From assembly GCA_019054805.1 (NCBI GenBank), contig JAHQIY010000004.1, positions 1,674,001-1,738,000 on the forward strand: DNA of 64,000 bases, read 5' to 3'. A model generated the notes under the pieces. It was not told the DNA's origin. It saw only the letters and a list, made by a program, of their open reading frames with translations, and did no database searches. The position numbers were made by a program, and so were the translations under genes. Position 1 is the first letter of the stretch; each line of letters opens with the position of its first letter. This document shows positions 44,641 to 55,682 of this stretch, one piece after another. The stretch is from Brachionus manjavacas (lineage: Eukaryota > Rotifera > Eurotatoria > Ploima > Brachionidae).

Positions 44641-45903
44641 TTTTGGCAAAGTTCAGTGCAGTGAAGAATGGACCTGTTTTCGACTAATTTTGTTTTTCTA
44701 TATTATTTTATATTTTTTAATAAGGTTTTCATTTTGTCAAAATAAACTCTTTATCTCATTCTATCTCATAGTTATATTGTTTTTGTTATTTTTGGCTAGA
44801 AATTAAAATATAAAAAAATCAGTCATTTAAAAGCTTAAAATAATATTCTAATTTATTTTTTACTATTTTTCTGTTAAGGAAAAAAAAATCATCTTTGTTT
44901 AATTTATTCAGCAAAAAATCATGATTTTAATTCTAAAATTTATGAATTATTTTTGATAAATAAATTTTTTATTTAGTTAATTTTTCCATCTTAGGGAAAT
45001 ATGAAAATCAACAATTTAAAAAAATACAGCTCAACTCTTTTTGGCGATAAGAAAAACACAAAATGGAATAAATTAGCTTAATAAAAAATTTGTTTATTAA
45101 GAAAATTTCAAAAATTTAAATTAAATTTTAAAAGAATTAAAATCAAAATTTTTTCTGAATTAACTAAACACAGCGGTATGGAATTCTATGACTAGAAGTG
45201 AAATTAATAAGGTGGAGGGAATCCAGAAAAGGGCGGCTAAGATCGTAATAGAATAAAGAGGATTAGAGTACGAAGATAGACTTAGGGAGCTTGGGTTTAC
45301 AGACCTGGAAGCAAGAAGGAAAAGAGGGGACTTATTACAAATATATAGAATAAGGAAAGGGTTCAAAGGGGTTTATTTGGATATCAGAGAGAATGAGGGA
45401 GTAAGTGAGGGGACAATCATGAGACGCAATAGCCAAATAACAAGGGAAAAGCAAGGCTGGACCACAAGAGATAAGTTCTTTCTTAACCGAACAGCTACAA
45501 CCCGTTGTTTTAATTTTACCCTCGGAAATAGTAGGGACTGATACGGTCAATCAGTTTAAGGCCAAAATTGATGAACACATGAAGTCGGAGACCTGGAGAA
45601 GATCTGTTTACAGAATCTGATACTGAGGAACTTTAACTCAATGCAACCTAGGTTGCGTTATGAACTGCACTCACACTTATGTGTTACTGCTCACACTACT
45701 ACTACAACTTCTACTAAAAAATGGATAAATTGCAAAAAAGTTCAAAAATTAACAAAAATAACAAAAATGATATAATTATGAGAAAGAATGAGATAAAGAG
45801 TTTATTTTGACAAAAATGAAAACCTTATTAAAAAATATAAAATAATATAGAAAAACAAAATTAGTCGAAAATAGGTCCATTCTTCACTGCACTGAACATT
45901 GTC
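44641..45903. repeat. Long inverted repeat around a CR1 fragment
   Basis: 44641-44794 and 45748-45903 are inverted copies of about 155 bp with only a handful of differences. The outer word is GTTCAGTGCAGTGAAGAATG and the inner GTTATTTTTG. The spacer (about 950 bp) holds the CR1 piece 45172-45715. It may be a fold-back element or an inverted duplication. No transposase. Confidence 0.65.
45172..45715 (+). mobile_element. CR1-like LINE 3' end (same family as 7308-8926)
   Basis: NSMTRSEINKVEGIQKRAAK, YEDRLRELGFTDLEARRKRG, DLLQIYRIRKGF and FLNRTATTRCFNFTLGNSRD follow the same order as the 7.3 kb copy, with an extra stop after IVIE. Same 14-bp palindrome GCAACCTAGGTTGC (45643-45656), with a tail of ACT repeats to 45710. 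Confidence 0.75.
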
Positions 45904-45909
45904 AAAAAA

Positions 45910-48090
45910 TCTAACACTATTTTTCAAAACTAATGAATTGATCTAATGCTGCACTAGTGTAAGAAACTGTTCTGAAAAAAATTTAAAAATAATCATTTTT
46001 TAAATTTTCGTTTTTAATTTATTAAAAATTTGACTTTTATCGCGCTCTCAAATTAGAAACACGACTTAAGTTAAGAATGTTTTAAAATAGGTAGTTTCAA
46101 AGTCGCAACTACTTTAGAAAAAATAAATAAAAAATTTAAGACTCAACTTATTCAGCAATTTTTATTGAGCTCTAATGTCTCAATGAAAATTGTCATTTGT
46201 TAAATTTTCTTGAAAAAATTTTCCCTTATAATCATCAAGAAAAATTTCCACCTTTTAAGTTGATCGAAATAAAATTTTGGTTAGAAAATAAAATTTTTAT
46301 AATTTAACAAAAAGCTTAAGAAAAAAAAATATTTTAGGTTATCTAATTCCTAACATGATCAAAATACTTGCTAAATAACAAAAATCAAGTGTTCATATAA
46401 AATGTTTCAAATCGTAAAAAAATTGCTTTATTAATTTTTATTAATTTTCGGGACCAAAAGTAAAAAATCTAGTATTTTATTATTTTGAATTTTTCGAAGT
46501 AAAAAAAAACACCAAAAAAAATTTTTTTCATAAAACTTACTGATATTTTACTAAGATTTAAATTTTTTTTAAAGTTTAGCGTTTAAAGTAATAATTTTAA
46601 AAAATTTCAAAAATAGTTGCCAAAGAATTTTTTTATTGAGTTCTTAAGTTGACAAGTCCTGGAATCGACTTTTTGAATAAATTCAGAACAAATTTAGTGT
46701 GAAAGCAGTACTAAATTAATTCCACTGGTAGTCAGTCTGAAAGATCAATCCCGAACATCTTCCAAATCACGATTTACTCAGTACTCTCTTGTGTATTCTT
46801 TTTTCCTAAACTTTCACAAATAAAATCTTCAATAGCCTTCTTATTCTTTTTTAATTTATTTAATAATTTTCGGCATTATTTTCATTTTTTTAAATTGAGG
46901 GTTCTATTTCATTTTTTCTAAAGATTAAAAAAAATTGATAAATAATGTTATCTAATTGTAGCGAAGAAAAATCGCTTTATTTTTTGCTTTTTAAGAATTG
47001 TTCAAAAAAAATATGTCTATCAATCTAGAATTAATTCTAAAAAACAGGATATTTACCCAGTGTCTAACAAGAGACAAATTGAACGCGATTTTGTTCCAAA
47101 GTTAATTCACTTAGCTTAAAATTTTAAAATAAAACTGATTATTCCTGCAAGATTTGAAAAATTAGTCTCTTGGTTGAAAATGTCAAAAATTTGGCAAAAA
47201 AATATCTGAACAACTTCCTCGGAATAGACAAACTTTTAATCTTGACTAATGCTGAGAACAATAAATGAAACTATCTTGTCTGCTTATCAAAATGAGCCAT
47301 TATTGACTTGAACTCACACTAGGCTTATTTGTTTTCTATTGAAAAAACTCCTCAATCAATCATTTTGTTTGGGTATTACGGAACATTTTGAAATGATTTA
47401 AACTCTGATTTTCTAATTAATCATTAATTTGGCTTGTGAATAAATTCTTGCTTGATTTTTGAAGTTAAGCATAAATTCATCCTCAATCAAAGATTTAGTA
47501 AATCATTAAAAATGTATGTGTTTTTTTGCTCTTGGTATTATTTATGTTGTTTTAAGAATTGAAAATATTTCATTCAATTGTTTTCTTAAGCATTTTAAAA
47601 TGCCAATCGATAACAACTCGTTTGAAATATTTTTATCAGGTGCCTAACGAAAAAATAAATTTAAAAAGGAAATTTAAAATAAAAATGCTATTTAATGAAT
47701 TTCGCAGCTTTTAGGGTATTTTTAAAAATTTTAAAAAATTCAAATTTCTGATTTTTATTATTAAAAAAATCTAGACAAAACGATGGCTAAAAAATAATTT
47801 TGAAATAAATTTTGAGCATTAAATTAAATTAAAAAAATTCAATTTTCAAAAACAAGTCCATCAGATAAGATCAATAGTAAAGTGTATCGTTAAATTGGTC
47901 ATAGATTGGAATTTCCGCTCTAGACCGAACAATAAATCATCAAGAGTCATTCTCGGTTCTTTCATCATTTGGACTTGTTTAAATTTAAATTTGGAAAAAG
48001 CACTTGTTGAAAATAAAATGACTTAACCTTGATTTTGGGCGCTCAGGACTACTAAGTGCAGACAAAAAATTGGTCTACGGAGTTTTTTTT
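45910..48090. other. Mostly A+T-rich DNA upstream of the DUF2462-like gene
   Basis: No gene recognised. 46690-47480 and 47880-48000 are less monotonous and may include the promoter of the downstream gene. TTTTTTTTAG at 48083-48092 could be an acceptor for its 5' UTR. Confidence 0.3.
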
Positions 48091-48142
48091 AGAATTACTT
48101 TTTAAAATTAAAATTAAAATTTATTATTTCAAATTGAAGAAA

Positions 48143-48376
48143 ATGGTGCAAGGAAAATTGAGAGCGAAAGCAAGTTTGCCCAAAAATGTTAAGCGAAAAT
48201 CAGTGACCAGAATTAACAAAGCGATCGAAAAAAATAAGAACAAGATACAAAAGAAGGTGAACATCCAAAATATCATCAAAAGTAACCTCGAGTCGACCTG
48301 TAAGACAAAAATCGAGTCCGATTTGTGCTCTAGAGCAAAAACTTGCGAAGGAAAATCGTTCAAAATGTTAAACTAA
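48143..48376 (+). CDS. DUF2462 / C19orf53 (UPF0390)-like small basic protein
   Basis: A 77-residue, Lys-rich protein. It begins MVQGKLRAKASLPKNVKRKS, like the MAQGK/MAQGxxKxK start of the UPF0390 (Leydig cell tumor 10 kDa protein homolog) family. It ends with a helical KIESDLCSRAKTCEGKSFKM segment comparable to the family's (I)xKKIExxxxxKA region. Members are small, probably nuclear or nucleolar proteins of unknown function. The upstream in-frame ATG at 48056 adds a hydrophobic, A+T-rich stretch and is rejected. The ATG at 48143 has A at -3 and G at +4. AATAAA at 48387-48392 lies only 11 bases past the stop. G+C is higher than the flanks, with no introns visible. The family match is from memory and partial in the middle. 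Confidence 0.6.
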   Translation: MVQGKLRAKASLPKNVKRKSVTRINKAIEKNKNKIQKKVNIQNIIKSNLESTCKTKIESDLCSRAKTCEGKSFKMLN

Positions 48377-48386
48377 CATTTTACTT

Positions 48387-48392
48387 AATAAA
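48387..48392 (+). terminator. Polyadenylation signal of the DUF2462-like gene
   Basis: AATAAA 11 bases past the stop codon. The 3' UTR would be very short. Confidence 0.5.
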
Positions 48393-49475
48393 ATTGATTA
48401 AATTATTTTTTTTTTGTTAATTGAAAAAGTCATTGTCTCTCTCTATTCTGAAATAAAAGAGGATTGTTAGAAATTATTAATATTTTAATTTTAGAAAATA
48501 TTGCTTCTATCACTTTTTTATTTAACTTAAAAAACAAAGTAAAAAATGAAAAAAGATTTAATTTAATTAATTGTCTTTTTGGGTATTAATTAATTTATCT
48601 TTTGTGTTTAAAATGAGTTATCGCTTTCAATTTTTATCTGCCTATCATTCAAATATTTTGTCCTTTCACTAATCAACATTGTAAGAGAACTCTTTCCTCT
48701 TTCTTTAAGCAATTTAGGAATGATACTTCGTTACTTTCTCTGTTAGAATTTTATTTATCTAACACCAAAAAAATTAAATTTTTTTTTGGAAAAAAGTTCT
48801 TTTAAATCAATCTTTTATTAAAAAAAAAAATTATTTTTATTTAACATTGTTTAAATCAAAAAAAAAAATTATTTTAATAAATATTAAAATCTGACTTAAG
48901 CAAACTGTTTTATTAGATTTACACAAATTTTTTAATTTTATTTTTTTAATCTTTTTATATTTATCTTTAAAGCATTCAAATAAACATAATAATTTTTAAC
49001 ACTAGGACTATCAAGCAGTTTTTAGGGGTTTTCTTAAATTCAAAATATTTAGTGATGAAATCAAATTAGTTGAACAAATTGAAATTTAAATAAAATAAAA
49101 CATTTTAATTTTAAGTCTCTATTAAATAAAAAAATGATTTTATTAGCAAAATCCTAAAAAATCTATAATAAAACATGGTCGGTGCGGGCTTGTCATAAAT
49201 GGTAACATTGTTCCAGTTGGTTGTATCTATATATATAGACGTTGCATATATAGACCTTTAAACTCTAATTTTAGAGCAGAATCAAGAGATTAAAAAACTT
49301 TGGAGAATAAGAATTTAGCTCAAATTATTGATAAAGCTACTTTTAAAAGAGGTATTGAAATTAAAAAAGCTTTTGATCTTGTTGAAGTTGATGACTAGAA
49401 TTAGATTTTAGAAGAAAATTAGTAAGACAATAAAGACAATGAACTTTTTTTATTCATATTATTCACTATAATAAA
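48393..49475. other. A+T-rich non-coding stretch
   Basis: 49170-49430 is a little more complex, with stop-rich short frames. No gene supported. Confidence 0.3.
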
Positions 49476-49477
49476 AA

Positions 49478-49796
49478 GTGTCCTTTTGTGTCCTTTTTGG
49501 TCCTTTTGTCAATTAACAATTGACTTAATTAAATACAAGAAAACGTCAAATCTTTAAAATTCAATTTTATGGACATTTTTTTTAAAGACACTTCGCTCAT
49601 TATTTTTAACTGAACCAAATTTCCTAAACCAGGGCTTCGCTCCGGACCCCCTTATTTTTTTTAATATTTTGTTAATATAAATCTAATCTAAAATCATATC
49701 TATTTAACTTAGATAATTTTTTCTTAATATTTTTGTTAATTTACTGGAATTATCAAGGTTAATAACAAAAGTACATAAAAGGACACTTTTATTAGT
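49478..49796. mobile_element. Unnamed MITE, copy 2
   Basis: The left arm 49478-49513 (ATAAAAAGTGTCCTTTTGTG) and right arm about 49763-49796 (ACAAAAGTACATAAAAGGAC, then ACTTTTAT) are inverted. The core, reversed here, is CCAGGGCTTCGCTCCGGACC (49629-49648) and can form an imperfect hairpin with a TTC loop. Core and arms match the copy at 43408-43657 in opposite orientation. Confidence 0.6.
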
Positions 49797-49984
49797 AATT
49801 AGTAACTTTTTTTTTTTAGTAATTGTAAAAACGTTATTTTCGATAGGAGGAAATTGAACTATCAACTCAGCATTTGAAAAATTGACTAAGAAAAATATTA
49901 AATGAAATTTATTGTAATTCAATTGTTTAAAAACACAAAATAGTTATGATAGTTTTTAAAAATTTTTTAATATATTTAAAGATT

Positions 49985-51660
49985 ATTTAACCAAAAAATA
50001 ATTTAATTAGCAAGTGCCAGCATGGTTTTGTCCCTTACAAAAGTTGTGTTACAAACTTTAGATTTTCAATCTGGTACATCTGATATCTGGTGTCTTTCTA
50101 ACACAGGGCACTGAGGTCAGCGGTACACTTCGTGTTAACGCGCTTTTGTATGCTGATGATCTATTGCTCATATGTGAGAGCATGGAGGTACTCACAGAAC
50201 GTGTAAGGATGCTTGAGGCTAAGACTCGGCAGTGGGCAATGACGATTAATGCTAGGAAGACCAAGTAAATGACAGCCAAATGTGCTGCTGAGGATGCAAG
50301 GCTCGAGAAAGGTGGAAACCCGTTGGAAAGAGTCTACAAGTTTGTTTACCTGGGAAGCATGGTGTCAAGCAAAAGTACCAGCGCCGAAAGGATGTGAAGG
50401 AGGATAAGTCTCGGAGCCTTCAAATTCCATCAACTAAGGAAGGCTGTGTGGGATCAGACGGCGCTTAATACCAGAGCAAGGCGACCATGCTGTCTACAAC
50501 CCTCTATGGAGCTGAGAAATGGACTTGCAACGATGATGATTATGCCAAACTCAACCATTTCCACCTCAGATTATTGCAGCAGCTAGCGGGCCCCAGGAGA
50601 GTGGGCTTGACAAGCACAAAGCTACACCAGAGAGCGCAATCTGCGCCACTGGAGAACACAGTAAGGAGGTACAGATTACGTTGGGCTGGTCACGTGAGAA
50701 GGTATGGAGACAACCGATGGGCAAAAAAAGTGCTTTCGGTGATCTAGTTGGTGGAAAGCAGGAACGTGGCAGGGCAACGTTGGAGTGGAATAACTGCTTC
50801 GAAAGCGATTAAGACTGATTTTTAAGCTCAATCGTTTTGGAATATGTGAGTCAATAATAAAATGAATGGAAGCTTTTTTGACAGAAAGGAAGCAAAGAGT
50901 GGTTTTGGAGAGGATGTTATTAGTGGTGTTCCACAGATCTCAGTATTAGGTCCAGTCTTATGTGTTATTTTTATAAATGATTTGCCAGATAGAGTAAAAA
51001 ATGCTTGAAAATTATTTGCTGATGACACTAAAATTGCCAGAATTATTGAGAACTGGGAAGACAAATTTACAAAACGGTATTAATATTTGGTTTAAATGAT
51101 AAAGCAAGTGACTTTTTGAATTTAATAAGGAAAAATGTGTTGTTACTAAGAATGGTTCTAAAAATCAAATGACAACTGCTACTTGGGCGACTCGCGAACC
51201 ATCCCAATGGATTTAACTCAAAAAAGAGATTTAAGGTTGTATTCATCATTGGTAAGACCTTATTTGGAGCATGCAGTTCAAGTTTGAAATACAATTTACA
51301 AAGAAGAAAGATAAATTAGATGAGATTTAATTGAATAGTTTGAAATTGTAAAAAACTTTGATGAGGTTGAATGGCAGTATTTGAACATCATGGAACAAGA
51401 TGTCACAGTTGGGTTTTTGAAAAAAAGTTGGTCAGAAATAGATTTACAAGATTGAACTTCTTCAAAAATCGACTTGTGAATGATTGGAACACGTTGCCAA
51501 GACAAATGGTTCAACAAACAACTTTGAATGAATTTAAAAATAAAACGGATTCCTTTTATTGTTAAAAAAAAGATTTTTCAGGTTACTAAAGTACAACTAA
51601 TCGTTTAAGGATGACCTAAGATCATCCCTATTCTATTACCTTAATATTATTATTATTATA
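49985..51660 (+). mobile_element. CR1-like LINE fragment, second copy, carrying an RTE-type segment
   Basis: 49985-50085 and 50816-51660 match the copy at 15458-16660 (same CKSCVTNL start, same FxLNRFGI, ADDTKIA and NxxWNxLP region). The 3' UTR has stem-loop GGATGA-CCTAAGA-TCATCC (51609-51627) and a TTA-repeat tail. The middle (about 50086-50815) is unrelated. About 90 bases of CR1 are missing at that junction, so it is a replacement rather than a clean insertion. Stop-rich. Confidence 0.65.
50086..50815 (+). mobile_element. RTE/CR-type LINE segment within the CR1 copy
   Basis: Frames give RVNALLYADDLLLICESMEV (catalytic ADD box), TRQWAMTINARKTK, ERVYKFVYLGSMVSS, LYGAEKWTCNDDDYAKLNHF and RLRWAGHVRRYGDNRWAKKV, the order of an RTE/R2-like RT thumb and C-terminus. 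It is markedly more G+C-rich than its host LINE, suggesting a younger or foreign insert. No 3' tail or target duplication, so it may have come in by DNA-level recombination. Confidence 0.6.
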
Positions 51661-51664
51661 AATA

Positions 51665-53045
51665 TGTTTTATTTTTAAATTAAATTCGCGAGCTACCTGT
51701 TTTAAATTAAAATTCGAAATTAAATTAAATTTAAATTTATAAATAGAAGCAAAATAATTAAAAATTTTAGAATTTGATTAAAATATTTAAAAAAGTTATC
51801 ATGAAGATATTAGCCGAGTATTTTTGAGTCAACTGCATACAATTCCATTCTATTTGAAAGCAGCCAGGTAGTCAAGTATTTTCTTTAATTAGAAATGTTT
51901 TCTCTAAGGAATTTTATTTTCAAAAAGGATAAAATTTGGACCTGTGAGATATGTTATACATTTATTTTATTTTAAACCTCAGAATTTGGATTTTTTTTAG
52001 GACAGTTTGAATTTTGAATGCTAAAAATAAATTTTTAATTTAATTTAGATTTTTAGAATTAGTATGCTTCTCTTTGTTTACTTTATTTGCTTTAATGTAG
52101 TGATGAAATTGAATTATTTTTATAGACACAAATTGAAACTCAAATAAATAAAAATTTGAACAGATAATTGCATAGGCCTTTTGATGGGTCCTTTTTAAAC
52201 ACTGACCCCATTTTTTTTGCAAAACAAATATATTTTTAAAAGTTTTAATATATCATTTAATTGTAATTTTTCTCTATTTTTGAAAATTAAATAAGTTTTT
52301 GTTCAAAATTTTTATTTTTTGTGAAATTGAATATTTTTTTAGTTTTAAAAACCTGACCCCCTACTGACCCCCATTTTTATACGACTTACCCCCAACTGAT
52401 CCCCATTTGCCTTGAAGAGAATTTAACGAGCTATCTAAAAATGTGCTTAGTTTTTCTCCAGGAAGTATTTTTTTTGAGATATTTTGATTAAAATAAAAGA
52501 CCTTGGTTATTTGTAAACGTTTGGAACAGGCTTAAAATTAAATAAAAAAAGATGATAAAATACTTTTTATTGTGTTTTTCAAACTTTTCTAAATTTCTTA
52601 AGTTTAAATAGAGTTTATAAAACGTTTTCATACACGAGACTGGCTTACTAAATTTCACTGTATCAAAGATTAATATTTTAAGAAAGAGAGAGAGAAATAA
52701 AATAAAGTTACAAAAGAAATAATTTCAAAATATTAAAGAATTATCGCAATACAAGTTTTCAAATACTTTTACATATTATTAAAATCTAATTTAGAAATTT
52801 TTATTTAAGAAAACAAAAAAAGAGTCAAAAATCTTAGAAAATTCTTAATCGAATTGTATTGAGAATTTTTAAATTCGATTTTAATTAAAAATTTCTTAAT
52901 TATTTGATATCTAGACTTTATAAAATTCTTTTGAAATAAGATAATTCAAAATTTTTCTTTATTCAAATTTTGATTCGAATATTTTAGAGATTAGATTTTT
53001 AAATTAAAAATGAAATAATATGATTTATTTTTTTGTGTTTGAATT
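51665..53045. other. A+T-rich non-coding stretch
   Basis: Contains repeated CTGACCCCC-like words (52355-52405). No gene. Confidence 0.3.
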
Positions 53046-53049
53046 ACAA

Positions 53050-53990
53050 CATATAGTTGAAGTGGTAGTAGATGAAGTAGTTTTGACTGTAGCTAGATAG
53101 CCAGCGAGTGTGCTGATAAGACACACTAATAAGCTAATGCGATTGATTGCTGCTCATCCAGCAATAAATGCCTGCTTTAGAGCTGTTGACATTGGGGGCT
53201 AAATATCTTATAATCAAAACGAGCAAATGATTTCATGATGCGACTCAACGTTTGATTTGCTTTGTTTGTATGCTCTTTCACTTGATTTTTCCATTTAATA
53301 ATTGTATTGAAAATATCTTCAAAATCTCCTTTGGTTTCTAACGTTGATAATTGCTAACCATTAATAGAATAAGTGAATTCTTTTCTTGAGTCCACTTGGA
53401 AATTAAATCCAAATCTGATTGTAGTTTCACTGCTCTTATTTCTGATACCGTTTGCGAGAATATTTTGGTAAAATCTGCACACATTTTGACAACATTTTCC
53501 ATTCCTTTTGGTGGATCATTAATATACTAAACGAACAATAGTGGACACATCACAGACCCTAGTAGTGCACTGCTTAAAATCTCAACCCAATCCGACAAAA
53601 TTTCACTTTGAACAACTCGTTGTCTTCTATTTTTCAAGAAAGCTTCAATCTATTTTAGTGTCAGAACATCAAAGCCATACGCTTTCATTTTAGCTATTAG
53701 TCGTCTGCGCGAAACAGAATCAAATGCTTTCGCAAAATCTAGCAGAATTACATCAACAGGAATACTTTTGCTCTCATTGAGATGAAATCTAGAGTTTCCA
53801 GAAGATTAGATGTACATCACTTTTTCTTGACAAATCCATGCTGTTCTTTTGATTTAATATTGTTCTTATAAAGAAAGTCTTCCATTTTGGTTCTTATAAT
53901 GCTTTCCATAATTTTGCACGAAATTGAAGTTAAAGACACAGGACGAAAATTGCTGGCCGTTTATTTATCACCTTTTTTAAACTATGGAGT
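53050..53990 (-). mobile_element. CR1-like LINE fragment, minus strand
   Basis: Minus-strand words, from the right: YFKKGDK, ASNFRPVSLTSISCKIMESI, EQHGFVKKK, SNLLETLDFIS, then decayed motif A (ILLxFCxxLRKHLILF) and later VQILPKYSRK. The 3' side has TAC-type triplets near 53055-53085. Stops throughout. Confidence 0.6.
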
Positions 53991-54028
53991 AATAATTGTT
54001 ACCATTAATGTTAATATATTAATTAATT

Positions 54029-54854
54029 TATCCAATGATGAAATAATATTGAAAAAGTGCGATGTTTCAAATATTTTTTTCCGATTCAAAAAAAAATGAT
54101 AATTTAAAGTGGCAAGCCTGAAAAACTTTGTTTTCTTTATTTTAGATTAAAATAAATTTTGACTTTGTGATAGTGATATTATGATCCCTAAAGATAATAT
54201 TTGTAGTTAAAACTTACTGCTTTCTATTTTCAGTTTTTCATAAATTAAGTATTTGTTAAAATGCACCAAACGAAAGACAGTTATCACTAAATTATTAACT
54301 ACAATTGTTTATATTTATATCAGTTTCGAGAATTAGACATTCTATTAAATAGCTTTATTGAATGTGTTCACTTAATCTAAAGATTGTTCGTCTTATTCTA
54401 TTTCGGTTCACCCTAACTCTATTTTGATCAAAAAACGAGATCAGAAATTTTTCGGATAATAGGTGAACTATGGTTCACCTAACCGACTAGACCCAGTTTT
54501 TCAACGACTGAACATAAACTTCAATCTGAAATAATTTTTCTTTTTTTTTCTTTTTAATCATATTTTATTTTATTTGATATTATTTAACTTAATTTTTAGT
54601 TTTTTCAAATGTTTTTATTCAGAAGGAGCATTTTCTCGGTAAAAAAAAAATAAATTAATTATTTGAAAGTTAAAAAAAGAATTTTCAATATTTTTTCTAA
54701 TTTCCAATTAAAAATTAAACTCATTTTATTTCACTAAACAGTGTAATTTCAAATATGTAAATGCTTGCAATATTCACTTAAAATTATTATTTTTTTTGAA
54801 AATGATAAATATTTTCGAAACATCGCACTTTTTCAATATTATTTCAACATGGAT
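54029..54854. mobile_element. TIR element containing a family J 3' tail
   Basis: Arms 54029-54082 and 54804-54854 are inverted (ATGTTTCxAAxATAT, GAAAAAGTGCGATG, GAAATAATATT). The internal part includes a J-type 3' end at about 54615-54660 (TTCAGAAGGAGC...CTCGGTAAA, A tail). The right half is shared with 15308-15455. No transposase visible. Confidence 0.5.
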
Positions 54855-55410
54855 ACATTCTGAAATTCAAACACAAATAATTAAACTGTTCAATTCAAAC
54901 TTTATTTCAGTTTAAATTTAAGTTCAAATTTTACTTTAAATTTAAATCGAAAAAAATCAAATAATTTGTTCTAATCGTCATATCATATATGTGCAAAAAT
55001 AATACGGGGTTTGTTTATTTGAATTTAATAGATTCCAAATTATATTAGCTAATTTTAGAGATTCGATATCTCATTTAAAATAAATTAATATCAAAAAAAT
55101 TTTTTCTATGCAATTTGTAAATTTATACAATTTATAAATTGTATAGATCGATTAATAAATTTAAAGTTTGTAAATACAATAAATCAATAAAATTTTATTA
55201 TTTTGTTTAGTTTAAATCTATTCGTAGTATAGTCTTAAGTATGCTGTTTATAAATAATAAAAATACGAATTTATAAATCCAGCTAGACGATTTTATGTTT
55301 TATCTAATCGAAATAAAAAGTATTTCATCGTTTTCAAATTAACGATTACAACCAGATTTTGTACAGCACTAACAGTGATATTTTTAGTTCGCGATATACT
55401 AGAAGTAAAA

Positions 55411-55468
55411 AAAAAAAAAAAAATTTAAGTCATGACTTTGACTTAAATTTATGCGACTTAGACTTAAA
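55411..55468 (+). repeat. Dispersed poly-A plus AAGTCATGACTTTGAC repeat
   Basis: The best-preserved of three copies. ATTTAAGTCA and TGACTTAAAT form a perfect 10-bp inverted pair with a 6-base loop. Confidence 0.55.
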
Positions 55469-55682
55469 ACTGTGACTTTTGTTCTGTTTTTCTTTAAAGT
55501 TTTTTCTAAAACACCGAAAACAGAAACTATTGTTTTAAAAAGTTTAAAAAAAAATATTGTTTTGATCTTTTCGGTTTTTTTAAGCTTAGTTGTGAAGGGT
55601 TTGTTTCCAAAAATCTTTTGGAACAAATAAAAACTATTATTTGTAAAAACTGTTTAAATAGTTAATTTTGTGATTTTTTTTG

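Noticed and set aside
48056-48142. Upstream in-frame ATG for the DUF2462-like protein
   Set aside because: Adds a 29-residue A+T-rich stretch foreign to the family; the ATG at 48143 has the better context and family-like MxQGK start.
55399-55626. 75-codon minus-strand frame
   Set aside because: Consists of A+T-rich DNA and overlaps the AAGTCATGACTT repeat; no motif.
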